Shown here piece after piece: positions 1 through 5,358 of a stretch of DNA of 5,358 nucleotides. The translations under genes and the position numbers were made by a program. Numbering within the stretch: position 1 is the first letter of the stretch; the number at the start of each line of letters is the position of its first letter. This DNA is from Verrucomicrobiales bacterium (GTDB taxonomy: Bacteria; Verrucomicrobiota; Verrucomicrobiia; Verrucomicrobiales; DEV007), in NCBI GenBank assembly GCA_023253615.1, contig JALRFZ010000782.1, positions 1-5,358 on the forward strand. Direction: 5' to 3'. Under the pieces are notes generated by a model. It was not told the DNA's origin, did not search any database, and saw only the letters and a list, made by a program, of their open reading frames with translations.

Positions 1-125
1 TCGACGACCTCGAGCCCAACATCGCCACCGCGCGCCGGCTCGGCTTCCAGGTGCATCACTACGACGCCCGCCGCCATGGTGACCTCGAGCGCGAGCTCAA
101 CGCCTGGCTGTCACGCGTTTTGTGA
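1..125 (+). CDS. HAD-superfamily hydrolase, C-terminal end only (5' truncated by the window)
   Basis: Reading in the frame that starts at base 3, the last 40 codons end at a TGA at 123-125. The peptide opens with DDLEPNIATARRLGF and continues to HHYDARRHGDLERELNAWL. An acidic pair followed by xxxN, an Ala-rich helix and a Leu-Gly-Phe turn is the classic motif IV region of HAD subfamily IA hydrolases (YihX-like, with FIDD...N...A...G). There the two aspartates help bind the Mg2+ of the phosphatase-type active site. The closing helix with alternating Leu/Glu is also typical of this family's C-terminus. The catalytic N-terminal DxD and cap domain lie outside the window, so the substrate cannot be stated. 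The gene converges on the sugar permease gene at 234 and is separated from it by a repeat-bearing gap. Confidence 0.72.
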   Translation, partial: DDLEPNIATARRLGFQVHHYDARRHGDLERELNAWLSRVL

Positions 126-148
126 GGTGGCCGTGCGCCACATCGAGG

Positions 149-214
149 GGAGCGCGGACACTCTTGTCCGCCTCTTCCGGGAATCACCGTTGCGGGCAGG
201 AGTGCCCGCGCTCC
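149..214. repeat. REP/BIME-like inverted pair of hairpin repeats in a convergent intergenic gap
   Basis: Two 23-bp arms (149-171 and 192-214) are inverted copies of each other, matching at 20 of 23 positions, with a 20-nt spacer. Each arm is itself a small hairpin: a 7-bp perfect stem with a 4-nt loop. In the first arm GCGGACA (154-160) pairs with TGTCCGC (165-171); in the second GCGGGCA (192-198) pairs with TGCCCGC (203-209). The stem difference between arms is compensatory: A158-T167 in one corresponds to a G196-C205 pair in the other. Outside each stem sits GGAGC (149-153) or its complement GCTCC (210-214), placed like the conserved tetranucleotide that precedes REP hairpins. The element lies between two convergent genes and could also end or stabilise transcripts from both sides. 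No U-tract follows either hairpin, so a standard intrinsic terminator is not supported. The rest of the 126-233 gap shows nothing else. Confidence 0.75.
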
Positions 215-233
215 ATTCGCTTGCTATCTCCGA

Positions 234-1547
234 TCATTCCGCCCGTCTCGCCCGGTCGATCCAGACCGCACCGAGGATCACGGCACCGAGCACGATCTTC
301 TGGGTGTAGCTCTCGACGTTCATCAGGTTCATCCCGTTCTGGATCACCGCGATGGTGAAGGCGCCGAGGAGGGTGCCGATCATGCTGCCCCGTCCTCCGC
401 TCAGGCTCGTGCCGCCCACGACGACGGCGGCGATCACGTAGAGTTCATACATTTCACCATAGGTCGGAGAGCCGCTCTTCAATTGCGAGGCCATCACGAC
501 GCCGCCGAGCCCGGCAAAGAGGGCGCTCAGGACGTAGGCCGACATCACCACGCGCTCCACGGGCACGCCGGAGAGACGGGCCGCGGTCCGGTTGCCACCC
601 ACCGCGTAGAGATAGCGCCCGAACACCGTCCGGGTCATCATGAGGTGGGCGACGGCATAGAGCCCCAGCATCAACACCACGGCGTTCGGCAATCCGAGGC
701 TCGTGCCGCGGCCGAGCGTCGTGAAGGATTCCGGCACCTGATAGACCGATTCGCCCGAGGTCAGGCGATAGGCCGCTCCGCTCGCCATCAGCATCAGCGC
801 CAGGGTGACGAGAAAGGGCGCGATGCGATGTCGGGTCACCATCCAACCGGTCGCCAGTCCCAGCGCTCCGCAGACCACGATGCCTCCCGCACACGAGAGA
901 GCCATGCCTATCGCGCCCGCCTCGACGCCTCCGGCCACCTCGCGGATGAGCCAGGTCGCGACGACCGCGGCCAGGGCCAGCAGGCTGCCCACCGACAGAT
1001 CGATCCCGCCGGTGAGGATCACCAGCGTCATGCCGATCGCCATGATCGCAATCACCGCGATCTGGTTGGCGATGTTCAGCAGGTTCTCCCGCTTGAGGAA
1101 ATTCGAACCACGCTGCCGCTGTGGCGTCACCAGAACCGGATCGCCGAGAGCGGGAAAATCCGCCTTCAATTCATCAAAGATCAGCCATCCGGATGCCAGT
1201 GCGGAGACGGCGATGGCCTCGAGCGGACCGCCCTGCTTGGCCAGATCCTCGAGCGCCACCCGGGCGTCCCGAGGTTCGCCCGTGACGACGGCCACCACCT
1301 CGCGTCCGTCGTTTTCCAAGCCCGCCGCCACCGCCTCCGAAAAGGCCTTTTCCTCCGGCAGGGCTCCCGCGACCACGAGCACCTTCGCCCCCGGCCCGGC
1401 CCCCGCGACGATCCGCGCCACCACGGACGGAGCCGCCGCCGCGCCGGTGGACGGTTGCTCGCTCCAAGTGGCGAGACTGAAAAAGACGGCGAGCCCCAGG
1501 AGCACCAGCCCCATCCCCGCCTCCGCCGGCATCCCACGAAGTTTCAT
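234..1547 (-). CDS. RbsC-type sugar ABC transporter permease with a large extra periplasmic domain
   Basis: This 437-residue inner-membrane permease belongs to the ribose/xylose/galactose ABC importer family (BPD_transp_2). From residue 148 onward it follows E. coli RbsC closely: NxxNI, the signature GMTLVILTGGIDLSVGSLLA (172-191), GRYLYAVGGN (310-319), and the cytoplasmic coupling region GGTSLSGGRG (378-387). I count about ten hydrophobic segments, near residues 12-28, 161-178, 185-200, 209-234, 243-260, 287-304, 332-352, 367-377, 388-404 and 418-430. It is about 115 residues longer than RbsC (321 aa). The excess (about 31-147) lies between TM1 and TM2 and is hydrophilic with alternating strands and helices. 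The start ATG at 1545-1547 is chosen because GAAGG lies 4 nt upstream and the hydrophobic helix follows soon after. The frame stays open upstream to 1625, but that stretch is only the heptamer repeat plus overlap with the binding-protein gene. The gene follows the binding-protein gene by 55 bases and is probably cotranscribed with it. No ATPase gene is present. Confidence 0.93.
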   Translation of the reverse strand: MKLRGMPAEAGMGLVLLGLAVFFSLATWSEQPSTGAAAAPSVVARIVAGAGPGAKVLVVAGALPEEKAFSEAVAAGLENDGREVVAVVTGEPRDARVALEDLAKQGGPLEAIAVSALASGWLIFDELKADFPALGDPVLVTPQRQRGSNFLKRENLLNIANQIAVIAIMAIGMTLVILTGGIDLSVGSLLALAAVVATWLIREVAGGVEAGAIGMALSCAGGIVVCGALGLATGWMVTRHRIAPFLVTLALMLMASGAAYRLTSGESVYQVPESFTTLGRGTSLGLPNAVVLMLGLYAVAHLMMTRTVFGRYLYAVGGNRTAARLSGVPVERVVMSAYVLSALFAGLGGVVMASQLKSGSPTYGEMYELYVIAAVVVGGTSLSGGRGSMIGTLLGAFTIAVIQNGMNLMNVESYTQKIVLGAVILGAVWIDRARRAE

Positions 1548-1552
1548 CAAAC

Positions 1553-1598
1553 CTTCGTCATTCGTCATTCGCCATTCGCCATTCGCCATTCGCCATTC
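1553..1598. repeat. Tandem 7-bp repeat between the binding-protein and permease genes
   Basis: Five consecutive units of ATTCGYC run from 1560 to 1594. A degenerate unit precedes them (CTTCGTC, 1553-1559) and a partial one follows (1595-1598). On the coding (minus) strand the unit is GAATGGC/GAATGAC. The array fills 46 of the 55 bases between the binding-protein stop (1603-1605) and the permease start (1547). Because 7 is not a multiple of 3, each frame of the pure unit reads the same seven-residue cycle (E-W-R-M-A-N-G), so the array carries in-frame ATGs. A GAAGG at the permease-proximal end may serve as the permease ribosome binding site. Copy-number slippage would change the distance between the two cistrons by 7 bases per unit. 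Confidence 0.9.
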
Positions 1599-1602
1599 CG
1601 AC

Positions 1603-2565
1603 TCACCGCAACTCCGCCTCCGCATCTGCCTTGCGATACAGCTGCGTCGGGATCAGGATCTGGGGTGGCAGCTCCTCGCCCTTCGAATGCCGCACGATGG
1701 CATCGACCACTTTCACCCCCATCTGATCGGGAAACTGAATCGGATCCGCGTAGATCTTGCCCTCCTTGATCGCCTGTTTGCCCTCGGGCTGTCCGTCGAA
1801 TCCGACGATCACGATCTGCTCCGCCTTGCCTGCCTTTTCCAAGGCCGCCCTCGCCCCGAGCGCGGCGGGATCGTTGATCGCGAAGATCCCCCGCAGATCC
1901 GGATGCGCCTGCAGTGCATCCTCGGCCGCGCGGAATCCGATGTCCTTCGCTCCGCCACTCTCCAGTTCCGCGACGATCTCGAGTTTACCGGCCGCAGTCG
2001 CATTGTGCTCCTCGACCACGGCGCGAAAACCCTTCACCCGCAGGATGCAGGACTCGGCCTGTTTCAGGTGCAGGATCGCCACCTTGCCTCCGGCATCTCC
2101 GAGCGCCTCGATCATCGCCTTCGCCGCCTCGCGACCGCCGCCCTCGTTGTCGGTCGCGATCTGGGTGACGATATTCACGCCGGGTTCATTGCAGGGAATG
2201 TCCACGGTGAAAACGGGGATGCCCGCCGCATTCGCCTCCGCGATCACCGGCAGGATCGATTTCGAATCGCACGGACTCAACACGATCGCCGCCGCGCCCT
2301 TCACGATGAAATCCTTGATCTGGTTGCTCTGTTTCGCCACGTCCTTGTCGCCGCTCACGACGAGGGTCTCGTAGCCATGCTTTGCTCCCTCCGCGGTGAT
2401 GGTGTCGCCGATCACCTTGAAAAAAGGATTCTCCAGGGTGAGGAGCGAAACCCCGATGAGCCCGCGGTCCGCGCCACCGCTCCGGGTGGTAGACTCCTGC
2501 GAGCCGCCGCATCCACCGAGAGTGAGCGCAAGAACGACGGGAAGAAAAAGGAAACGAAACTTCAT
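1603..2565 (-). CDS. RbsB-type sugar-binding lipoprotein of an ABC importer
   Basis: This 320-residue protein belongs to the Peripla_BP_4 (type 1 periplasmic binding protein) family and should deliver a monosaccharide to the permease encoded next to it. A short signal peptide (residues 1-18) ends in the lipobox LGGC with Cys19, so a membrane-anchored lipoprotein is predicted. By-eye alignment to E. coli RbsB shows much of the pentose pocket kept: N46 and F48-F49 (ENPFF), D122 (TVD), R176, N231 (FAIND), D257 (VGFDGQP) and Q277 (FPDQMG). The RbsB pair Asp89-Arg90 reads D122-I123 here, and the Phe164 position is also not kept. The ligand may therefore differ from ribose, although the family is clear. 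The start ATG (2563-2565) begins directly with the signal peptide; no clear Shine-Dalgarno sequence precedes it. The gene is divergent from the sulfatase gene and is first in the transporter unit. Confidence 0.94.
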   Translation of the reverse strand: MKFRFLFLPVVLALTLGGCGGSQESTTRSGGADRGLIGVSLLTLENPFFKVIGDTITAEGAKHGYETLVVSGDKDVAKQSNQIKDFIVKGAAAIVLSPCDSKSILPVIAEANAAGIPVFTVDIPCNEPGVNIVTQIATDNEGGGREAAKAMIEALGDAGGKVAILHLKQAESCILRVKGFRAVVEEHNATAAGKLEIVAELESGGAKDIGFRAAEDALQAHPDLRGIFAINDPAALGARAALEKAGKAEQIVIVGFDGQPEGKQAIKEGKIYADPIQFPDQMGVKVVDAIVRHSKGEELPPQILIPTQLYRKADAEAELR

Positions 2566-2606
2566 GTCAGGGGTTGGATGGACCGCGATTCTGGCCAGCC
2601 ATCATC

Positions 2607-2624
2607 GATCCGGCAAGCCTGATC
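2607..2624. promoter_or_regulatory. Candidate operator: 18-bp imperfect palindrome in the divergent promoter region
   Basis: The sequence follows GATCnGGCnnGCCnGATC and is symmetric at 14 of 18 positions. It is the most symmetric element I see in the 120-bp gap (2566-2685) between the divergent binding-protein and sulfatase genes. It ends 61 bases before the sulfatase ATG and begins 41 bases after the binding-protein start codon. Length and symmetry suit a dimeric repressor such as a LacI- or GntR-type sugar regulator, but it does not match a consensus I know and no regulator gene is in the window. A perfect 8-bp palindrome, CTGGCCAG (2591-2598), lies next to it. I found no convincing sigma-70 -35/-10 pair on either strand of the gap. 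Confidence 0.35.
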
Positions 2625-2685
2625 CGACAGAAATCACGCCATCCCTCTGGACAAAGTCCCGCGCTTTCCGCCAAACTCGCCATTG

Positions 2686-4356
2686 ATGAATCCCCGTCTC
2701 CTTTCCCTGCTCGCTTGTCTCCCCGTCGCGATCGCGACGGCGGCCGAAAAGCCGAACATCCTCCTCATCTGCGTCGACGATCTCAAGCCCGTCCTCGGCT
2801 GTTACGGCGATGCCCACGCCAAAACCCCGAATCTCGACCAGCTCGCGGCACGCGGGCTGCGGCTCGACCGCGCCTACTGCAACCAGGCCGTCTGCTCGCC
2901 GTCGCGCAATGCCCTCATGACCGGTCTCCGCCCGCAGACCCTTGGCATCTACGAGCTTTCGACGAACTTCCGCAAGGCGCGTCCCGATGCCATCACCGTG
3001 GCGCAGCATTTCAAAGCCGCCGGCTACCGCACCGAAGCCCTCGGCAAGATCTTCCATGTCGGACATGGAAACTCCGAAGACGAGGCGTCGTGGACGGTGC
3101 CCCATTTCAAACCGAAAGGCCCCCAATACCTCGACCCCGAAAACAACGCGCCCAACACCCCCGAGGCCAAAGCGAAGGAGCTACGCGGAGCGCCCACCGA
3201 ATCCGCCGACGTGCCCGACGAAGCCTATCCCGATGGTCAGATCGCCCTCGAAGCCGTGAAGCGGATCGAGGACGCGAAAGGCAAGGACGAGCCCTTTTTC
3301 CTCGCCGTGGGATTCCTCAAACCCCACCTGCCGTTTGTCGCGCCGAAGAAATACTGGGATCTCCACGATCCCGCTTCGCTGCCCATGCCCGGACGCGACA
3401 CCCCGCCCGATGGCGCGCCGGAGTTTGCGCCCCAGTTCGGTGGAGAGCTGCGCCGTTACAAGGACATCCCCGGCGGTCGCGAGCCCCTCGGTGAAGATCT
3501 CACGCGTCATCTCATCCATGGCTATTATGCCGCGACCAGCTACATGGATGCTTGCGCCGGGAAGGTGCTCGATGCGCTCGAGGCGAATGGTCTCGCCGAC
3601 AACACCATCGTCGTGCTCTGGGGCGACCATGGCTGGCACCTCGGCGATCACGGCATGTGGTGCAAACACACCAACTACGAGCAGGCCGCGCGCATTCCTC
3701 TGATCGTCGCCTTGCCCGGAAAAAGCGGCAACGCCTCGACCGCCCTCGTCGAGACCGTCGACCTCTATCCCACCCTCACCGAGCTCGCCGGATTGCCCGC
3801 GCCGGAAGGACTTGATGGCAAGAGCTTCGCCGCCCTGCTGGAAAACCCCGACGCCCCCCATCGCGACCACGCCATCCATGTCTATCCGCGGAACAATCTC
3901 CTCGGCCGCGCCATCCGCACCGACCGCTACCGTCTCGTCGAATGGAAAAAGCCCGGCGACGCGCCCGACACGGCCGTCTTCGAACTCTACGACTACGAGT
4001 CCGATCCTGACGAAACCAAAAACCTCGCCCCGGAGCAGGGATCCGTTGTCGCGGAGTTGAAGCAATTCCTCGCCACCCATCCCGAGGCCGTGCCGCAAAT
4101 CCGGGCGAAAGCCGCTGCCGCCGCGAAGCCTGCGGCCAAGCCCGATTCCAAATCCAAAGGAAAATCCAAAGACCGCTCCGCCATGTTCCGCCAGCGCGAC
4201 AAGGACCAGGATGGCAAACTCACCCGGGAGGAATTTCTCCTCAATCAACCCGACCCCGACGAGGCTCCGAAACGCTTCCCCGTTTTCGACGCAAACAGCG
4301 ATGGTTTTCTCTCCGAAGAGGAGTTCGTGAAAAGCGGCAAAGTCGCCAAACCCTGA
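2686..4356 (+). CDS. Secreted type I sulfatase, iduronate-2-sulfatase-like, with C-terminal EF-hand pair
   Basis: This 556-residue formylglycine-dependent sulfatase hydrolyses sulfate esters, probably on a carbohydrate outside the cytoplasm. A signal peptide covers about residues 1-20 (ATAA before EKPNILL). The sulfatase signature CSPSR (70-74) marks C70 as the residue converted to formylglycine. Other active-site residues line up by eye with human iduronate-2-sulfatase: D31-D32 (VDDLKP), R74, K121 and H124 (GKIFH), H214 (KPHLPF), D314-H315 (GDHGW) and K327. The whole N-terminal domain resembles that enzyme, including GCYGD, NQAVC and FFLAVGFLKPHLPF. A Lys/Ala/Ser linker (about 473-499) leads to two canonical EF-hand loops, at 505-516 (DKDQDGKLTREE) and 535-546 (DANSDGFLSEEE), each with acidic or Asn ligands at positions 1, 3, 5 and 12. 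The ATG at 2686 is preferred over the adjacent TTG at 2683. No Shine-Dalgarno sequence is visible. A separate formylglycine-generating or anaerobic sulfatase-maturating enzyme is needed and is not in the window. The exact substrate is unknown. Confidence 0.95.
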   Translation: MNPRLLSLLACLPVAIATAAEKPNILLICVDDLKPVLGCYGDAHAKTPNLDQLAARGLRLDRAYCNQAVCSPSRNALMTGLRPQTLGIYELSTNFRKARPDAITVAQHFKAAGYRTEALGKIFHVGHGNSEDEASWTVPHFKPKGPQYLDPENNAPNTPEAKAKELRGAPTESADVPDEAYPDGQIALEAVKRIEDAKGKDEPFFLAVGFLKPHLPFVAPKKYWDLHDPASLPMPGRDTPPDGAPEFAPQFGGELRRYKDIPGGREPLGEDLTRHLIHGYYAATSYMDACAGKVLDALEANGLADNTIVVLWGDHGWHLGDHGMWCKHTNYEQAARIPLIVALPGKSGNASTALVETVDLYPTLTELAGLPAPEGLDGKSFAALLENPDAPHRDHAIHVYPRNNLLGRAIRTDRYRLVEWKKPGDAPDTAVFELYDYESDPDETKNLAPEQGSVVAELKQFLATHPEAVPQIRAKAAAAAKPAAKPDSKSKGKSKDRSAMFRQRDKDQDGKLTREEFLLNQPDPDEAPKRFPVFDANSDGFLSEEEFVKSGKVAKP

Positions 4357-4367
4357 CACTCCCACCC

Positions 4368-4733
4368 ATGAGTGAACGAGTCGCCATCCTCGGCGCGAGC
4401 GACCAGCCCGACCGCTACGCCCACCGCGCCTTCCGCATGCTGCGCGAGCACGGACACGAGGCCGTCCCGGTCCATCCGACCTTGGCGGAGATCGAAGGCG
4501 TATCCGTCGTCCCCGATTTACCGAGTGTGGACGGTCAGGTCGACACCTTGACCCTCTATGTTCGCCCCTCGATCTCCGAATCCATCGCAGATGACATCGT
4601 CGCGATGAAGCCCGGGCGGGTGATTTTCAATCCCGGCACCGAATCCGCGCTTCTGCAGGCTCGGCTCGATGAGGCCGGGATTCCCTGGGAGGAAGCCTGT
4701 ACGCTGGTGCTGTTGGGGACGGGGATGTTTTGA
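4368..4733 (+). CDS. Small CoA-binding Rossmann-fold protein (CoA_binding_2 family)
   Basis: This 121-residue stand-alone protein resembles the YccU-like CoA-binding domain, related to the N-terminal domain of the succinyl-CoA synthetase alpha subunit. Visible hallmarks are the nucleotide-binding start VAILGASDQPDRYAHRA (5-21), HGHEAVPVHP (28-37), IEG (42-44), DTLTLYVRP (59-67) and RVIFNPGTES (84-93). The length is that of a complete family member, and there is no signal peptide, so it is cytoplasmic. The biological role of this family is poorly defined; CoA binding is a family-level expectation and no catalytic activity can be assigned. It starts 11 bases after the sulfatase stop, which suggests cotranscription, although no Shine-Dalgarno sequence is seen in the short gap. 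Its stop codon shares bases with a TTG (4730-4732) that opens an upstream extension of the next gene's frame. Confidence 0.88.
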   Translation: MSERVAILGASDQPDRYAHRAFRMLREHGHEAVPVHPTLAEIEGVSVVPDLPSVDGQVDTLTLYVRPSISESIADDIVAMKPGRVIFNPGTESALLQARLDEAGIPWEEACTLVLLGTGMF

Positions 4734-4813
4734 GCGCCCCTTCCAAGCCACCTGTTCCCAAAGAGAAGCGCTTGCACGATATCGCAGCCTCCGCCACGAT
4801 GGCGGCAAACGCC

Positions 4814-5358
4814 ATGCTCTCCCACCCCATCACCGGACTCATCGCCGCGACACACACGCCCTTTCACACCGACGGCAGCCTCCACCTCGCCGTCGTCGAA
4901 ACACAGGCCGCCCATCTCCTCGCCAGCGGTGTGAAACGTGCCTTCATCGCCGGCACCACGGGAGAAAGCCATTCCCTGAGTCTCGCCGAACGCCGCGCCC
5001 TCACGGAACGCTGGATGAAGGTCACCGAAGGGACCGAGTTGAAAGTGATCGTCCACGTCGGCGCCAACTGTCTCGGGGATGTCTGCGACCTCGCCGCCCA
5101 CGCTCAGGAACTCGGAGCCGAAGCCATCAGCGCGTTGGCTCCGAGTTACTTCAAGCCGCGCGACGTCGCCTCGCTCGTCGCCTGCTGCGCGGAGATCGCC
5201 GCCGCGGCTCCGGACCTGCCGTTTTTCTTCTACGACATTCCCGGATTCACCGGCGTGTCGCTGTCGATGCCGCAATTCCTCGAAGCGGCGGCCGACCGCA
5301 TTCCCAATCTCTCCGGCGTCAAGTTCACCAATCCCGACGGCATGATGTTCCAGCAGTG
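4814..5358 (+). CDS. N-acetylneuraminate lyase / DHDPS-family aldolase, 3' truncated by the window
   Basis: The visible 181 residues form the first part of a (beta/alpha)8 barrel class I aldolase. Key motifs are GLIAATHTPF (8-17), GTTGES (47-52, the carboxylate-binding loop), HVGAN (81-85), LAPSYFKP (108-115), FFFYDIPGFTG (137-147, catalytic Tyr140) and GVKFTN (168-173, Schiff-base Lys170). The spacing matches E. coli NanA (Tyr137, Lys165), and the wording is closer to the animal-type N-acetylneuraminate lyases than to DapA. Cleavage of N-acetylneuraminate to N-acetylmannosamine plus pyruvate is the best family-level guess; other keto sugar acids are possible. I chose the ATG at 4814 because the family normally starts just before the ITGL strand and GGCGG lies 8 nt upstream. 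An in-frame ATG at 4799 is the alternative. The frame is open back to a TTG at 4730 that overlaps the previous stop, so the true start could be further upstream. The gene is probably the third in the sulfatase unit. Confidence 0.88.
   Translation, partial: MLSHPITGLIAATHTPFHTDGSLHLAVVETQAAHLLASGVKRAFIAGTTGESHSLSLAERRALTERWMKVTEGTELKVIVHVGANCLGDVCDLAAHAQELGAEAISALAPSYFKPRDVASLVACCAEIAAAAPDLPFFFYDIPGFTGVSLSMPQFLEAAADRIPNLSGVKFTNPDGMMFQQ

Noticed and set aside
149..214. Intrinsic (rho-independent) terminator for the HAD or permease gene
   Set aside because: Hairpins are present, but no run of T follows either one on either strand, so the repeat interpretation is better supported. Some role in transcript end protection is still possible.
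1548..1625. N-terminal extension of the permease to an ATG at 1625
   Set aside because: The added 26 residues are the translated heptamer repeat (EWRMANG cycle) plus overlap with the end of the binding-protein gene. The ATG at 1547 has a better ribosome binding site and leads directly into TM1.
805..2622. A 605-codon plus-strand open frame antisense to the transporter genes
   Set aside because: The frame is a GC-rich shadow of the permease and binding-protein genes. Its peptide is rich in Arg, His, Ser and Pro with no recognisable domain, while both minus-strand genes match families along their whole length.
2566..2685. Sigma-70 promoters for the divergent genes
   Set aside because: A TGGACA (2648-2653) and a few similar hexamers can be picked out, but none has a credible -10 element at proper spacing. 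I do not annotate a promoter.
3181..4365. A 394-codon minus-strand open frame antisense to the sulfatase
   Set aside because: It lies wholly opposite conserved sulfatase sequence and its Gly/Val-rich peptide shows no domain. Codon periodicity of the real gene explains the absence of stops.
4556..5275. A 239-codon minus-strand open frame opposite the CoA-binding and lyase genes
   Set aside because: It spans two clearly recognised plus-strand genes and the gap between them, and its peptide resembles no family. It is a shadow frame.
1..5358. CRISPR array, tRNA, rRNA or insertion sequence
   Set aside because: I saw no spaced direct repeats, no cloverleaf-like sequence, and no transposase or terminal inverted repeats around a gene. 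The only repeats are the hairpin pair and the heptamer array.

Overview
The window is GC-rich and densely coding. It reads as chromosomal DNA of a Verrucomicrobiota-type (or related PVC-group) bacterium. The grounds are indirect: a secreted type I sulfatase carrying C-terminal EF-hands, a sugar-binding protein with a lipobox, a eukaryote-like N-acetylneuraminate-lyase-family protein, mostly poor Shine-Dalgarno sequences, and two kinds of short repeat that resemble repeats I associate with that phylum. The assignment is inference; no rRNA or marker gene is present.

Layout. Bases 1-125 are the 3' end of a plus-strand HAD-type hydrolase gene. Bases 126-233 separate it from a convergent gene and hold a REP/BIME-like pair of small hairpins (149-214). 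The minus strand from 2565 down to 234 is a two-gene sugar ABC transporter unit: an RbsB-type lipoprotein binding protein (2565-1603), then an RbsC-type permease (1547-234). A tandem 7-bp repeat fills almost all of the gap between them. No RbsA-type ATPase lies in this unit, and both sides are closed off by genes on the other strand. Bases 2566-2685 are a divergent promoter region with a symmetric 18-bp operator candidate.

The plus strand from 2686 carries a second unit: a secreted iduronate-2-sulfatase-like sulfatase with two EF-hands (2686-4356), a small CoA-binding Rossmann protein 11 bases downstream (4368-4733), and an N-acetylneuraminate-lyase/dihydrodipicolinate-synthase family aldolase (4814 to the window end, truncated).

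Together the genes suggest use of a sulfated carbohydrate: desulfation outside the cytoplasm, uptake of a released sugar by the RbsBC-type transporter, and cleavage of a keto sugar acid by the lyase. This joint role is inferred from gene content and proximity, and no substrate is proven. The most unusual item is the permease. Its first periplasmic loop holds an extra segment of about 115 residues whose predicted strand/helix order resembles one lobe of a periplasmic binding protein.
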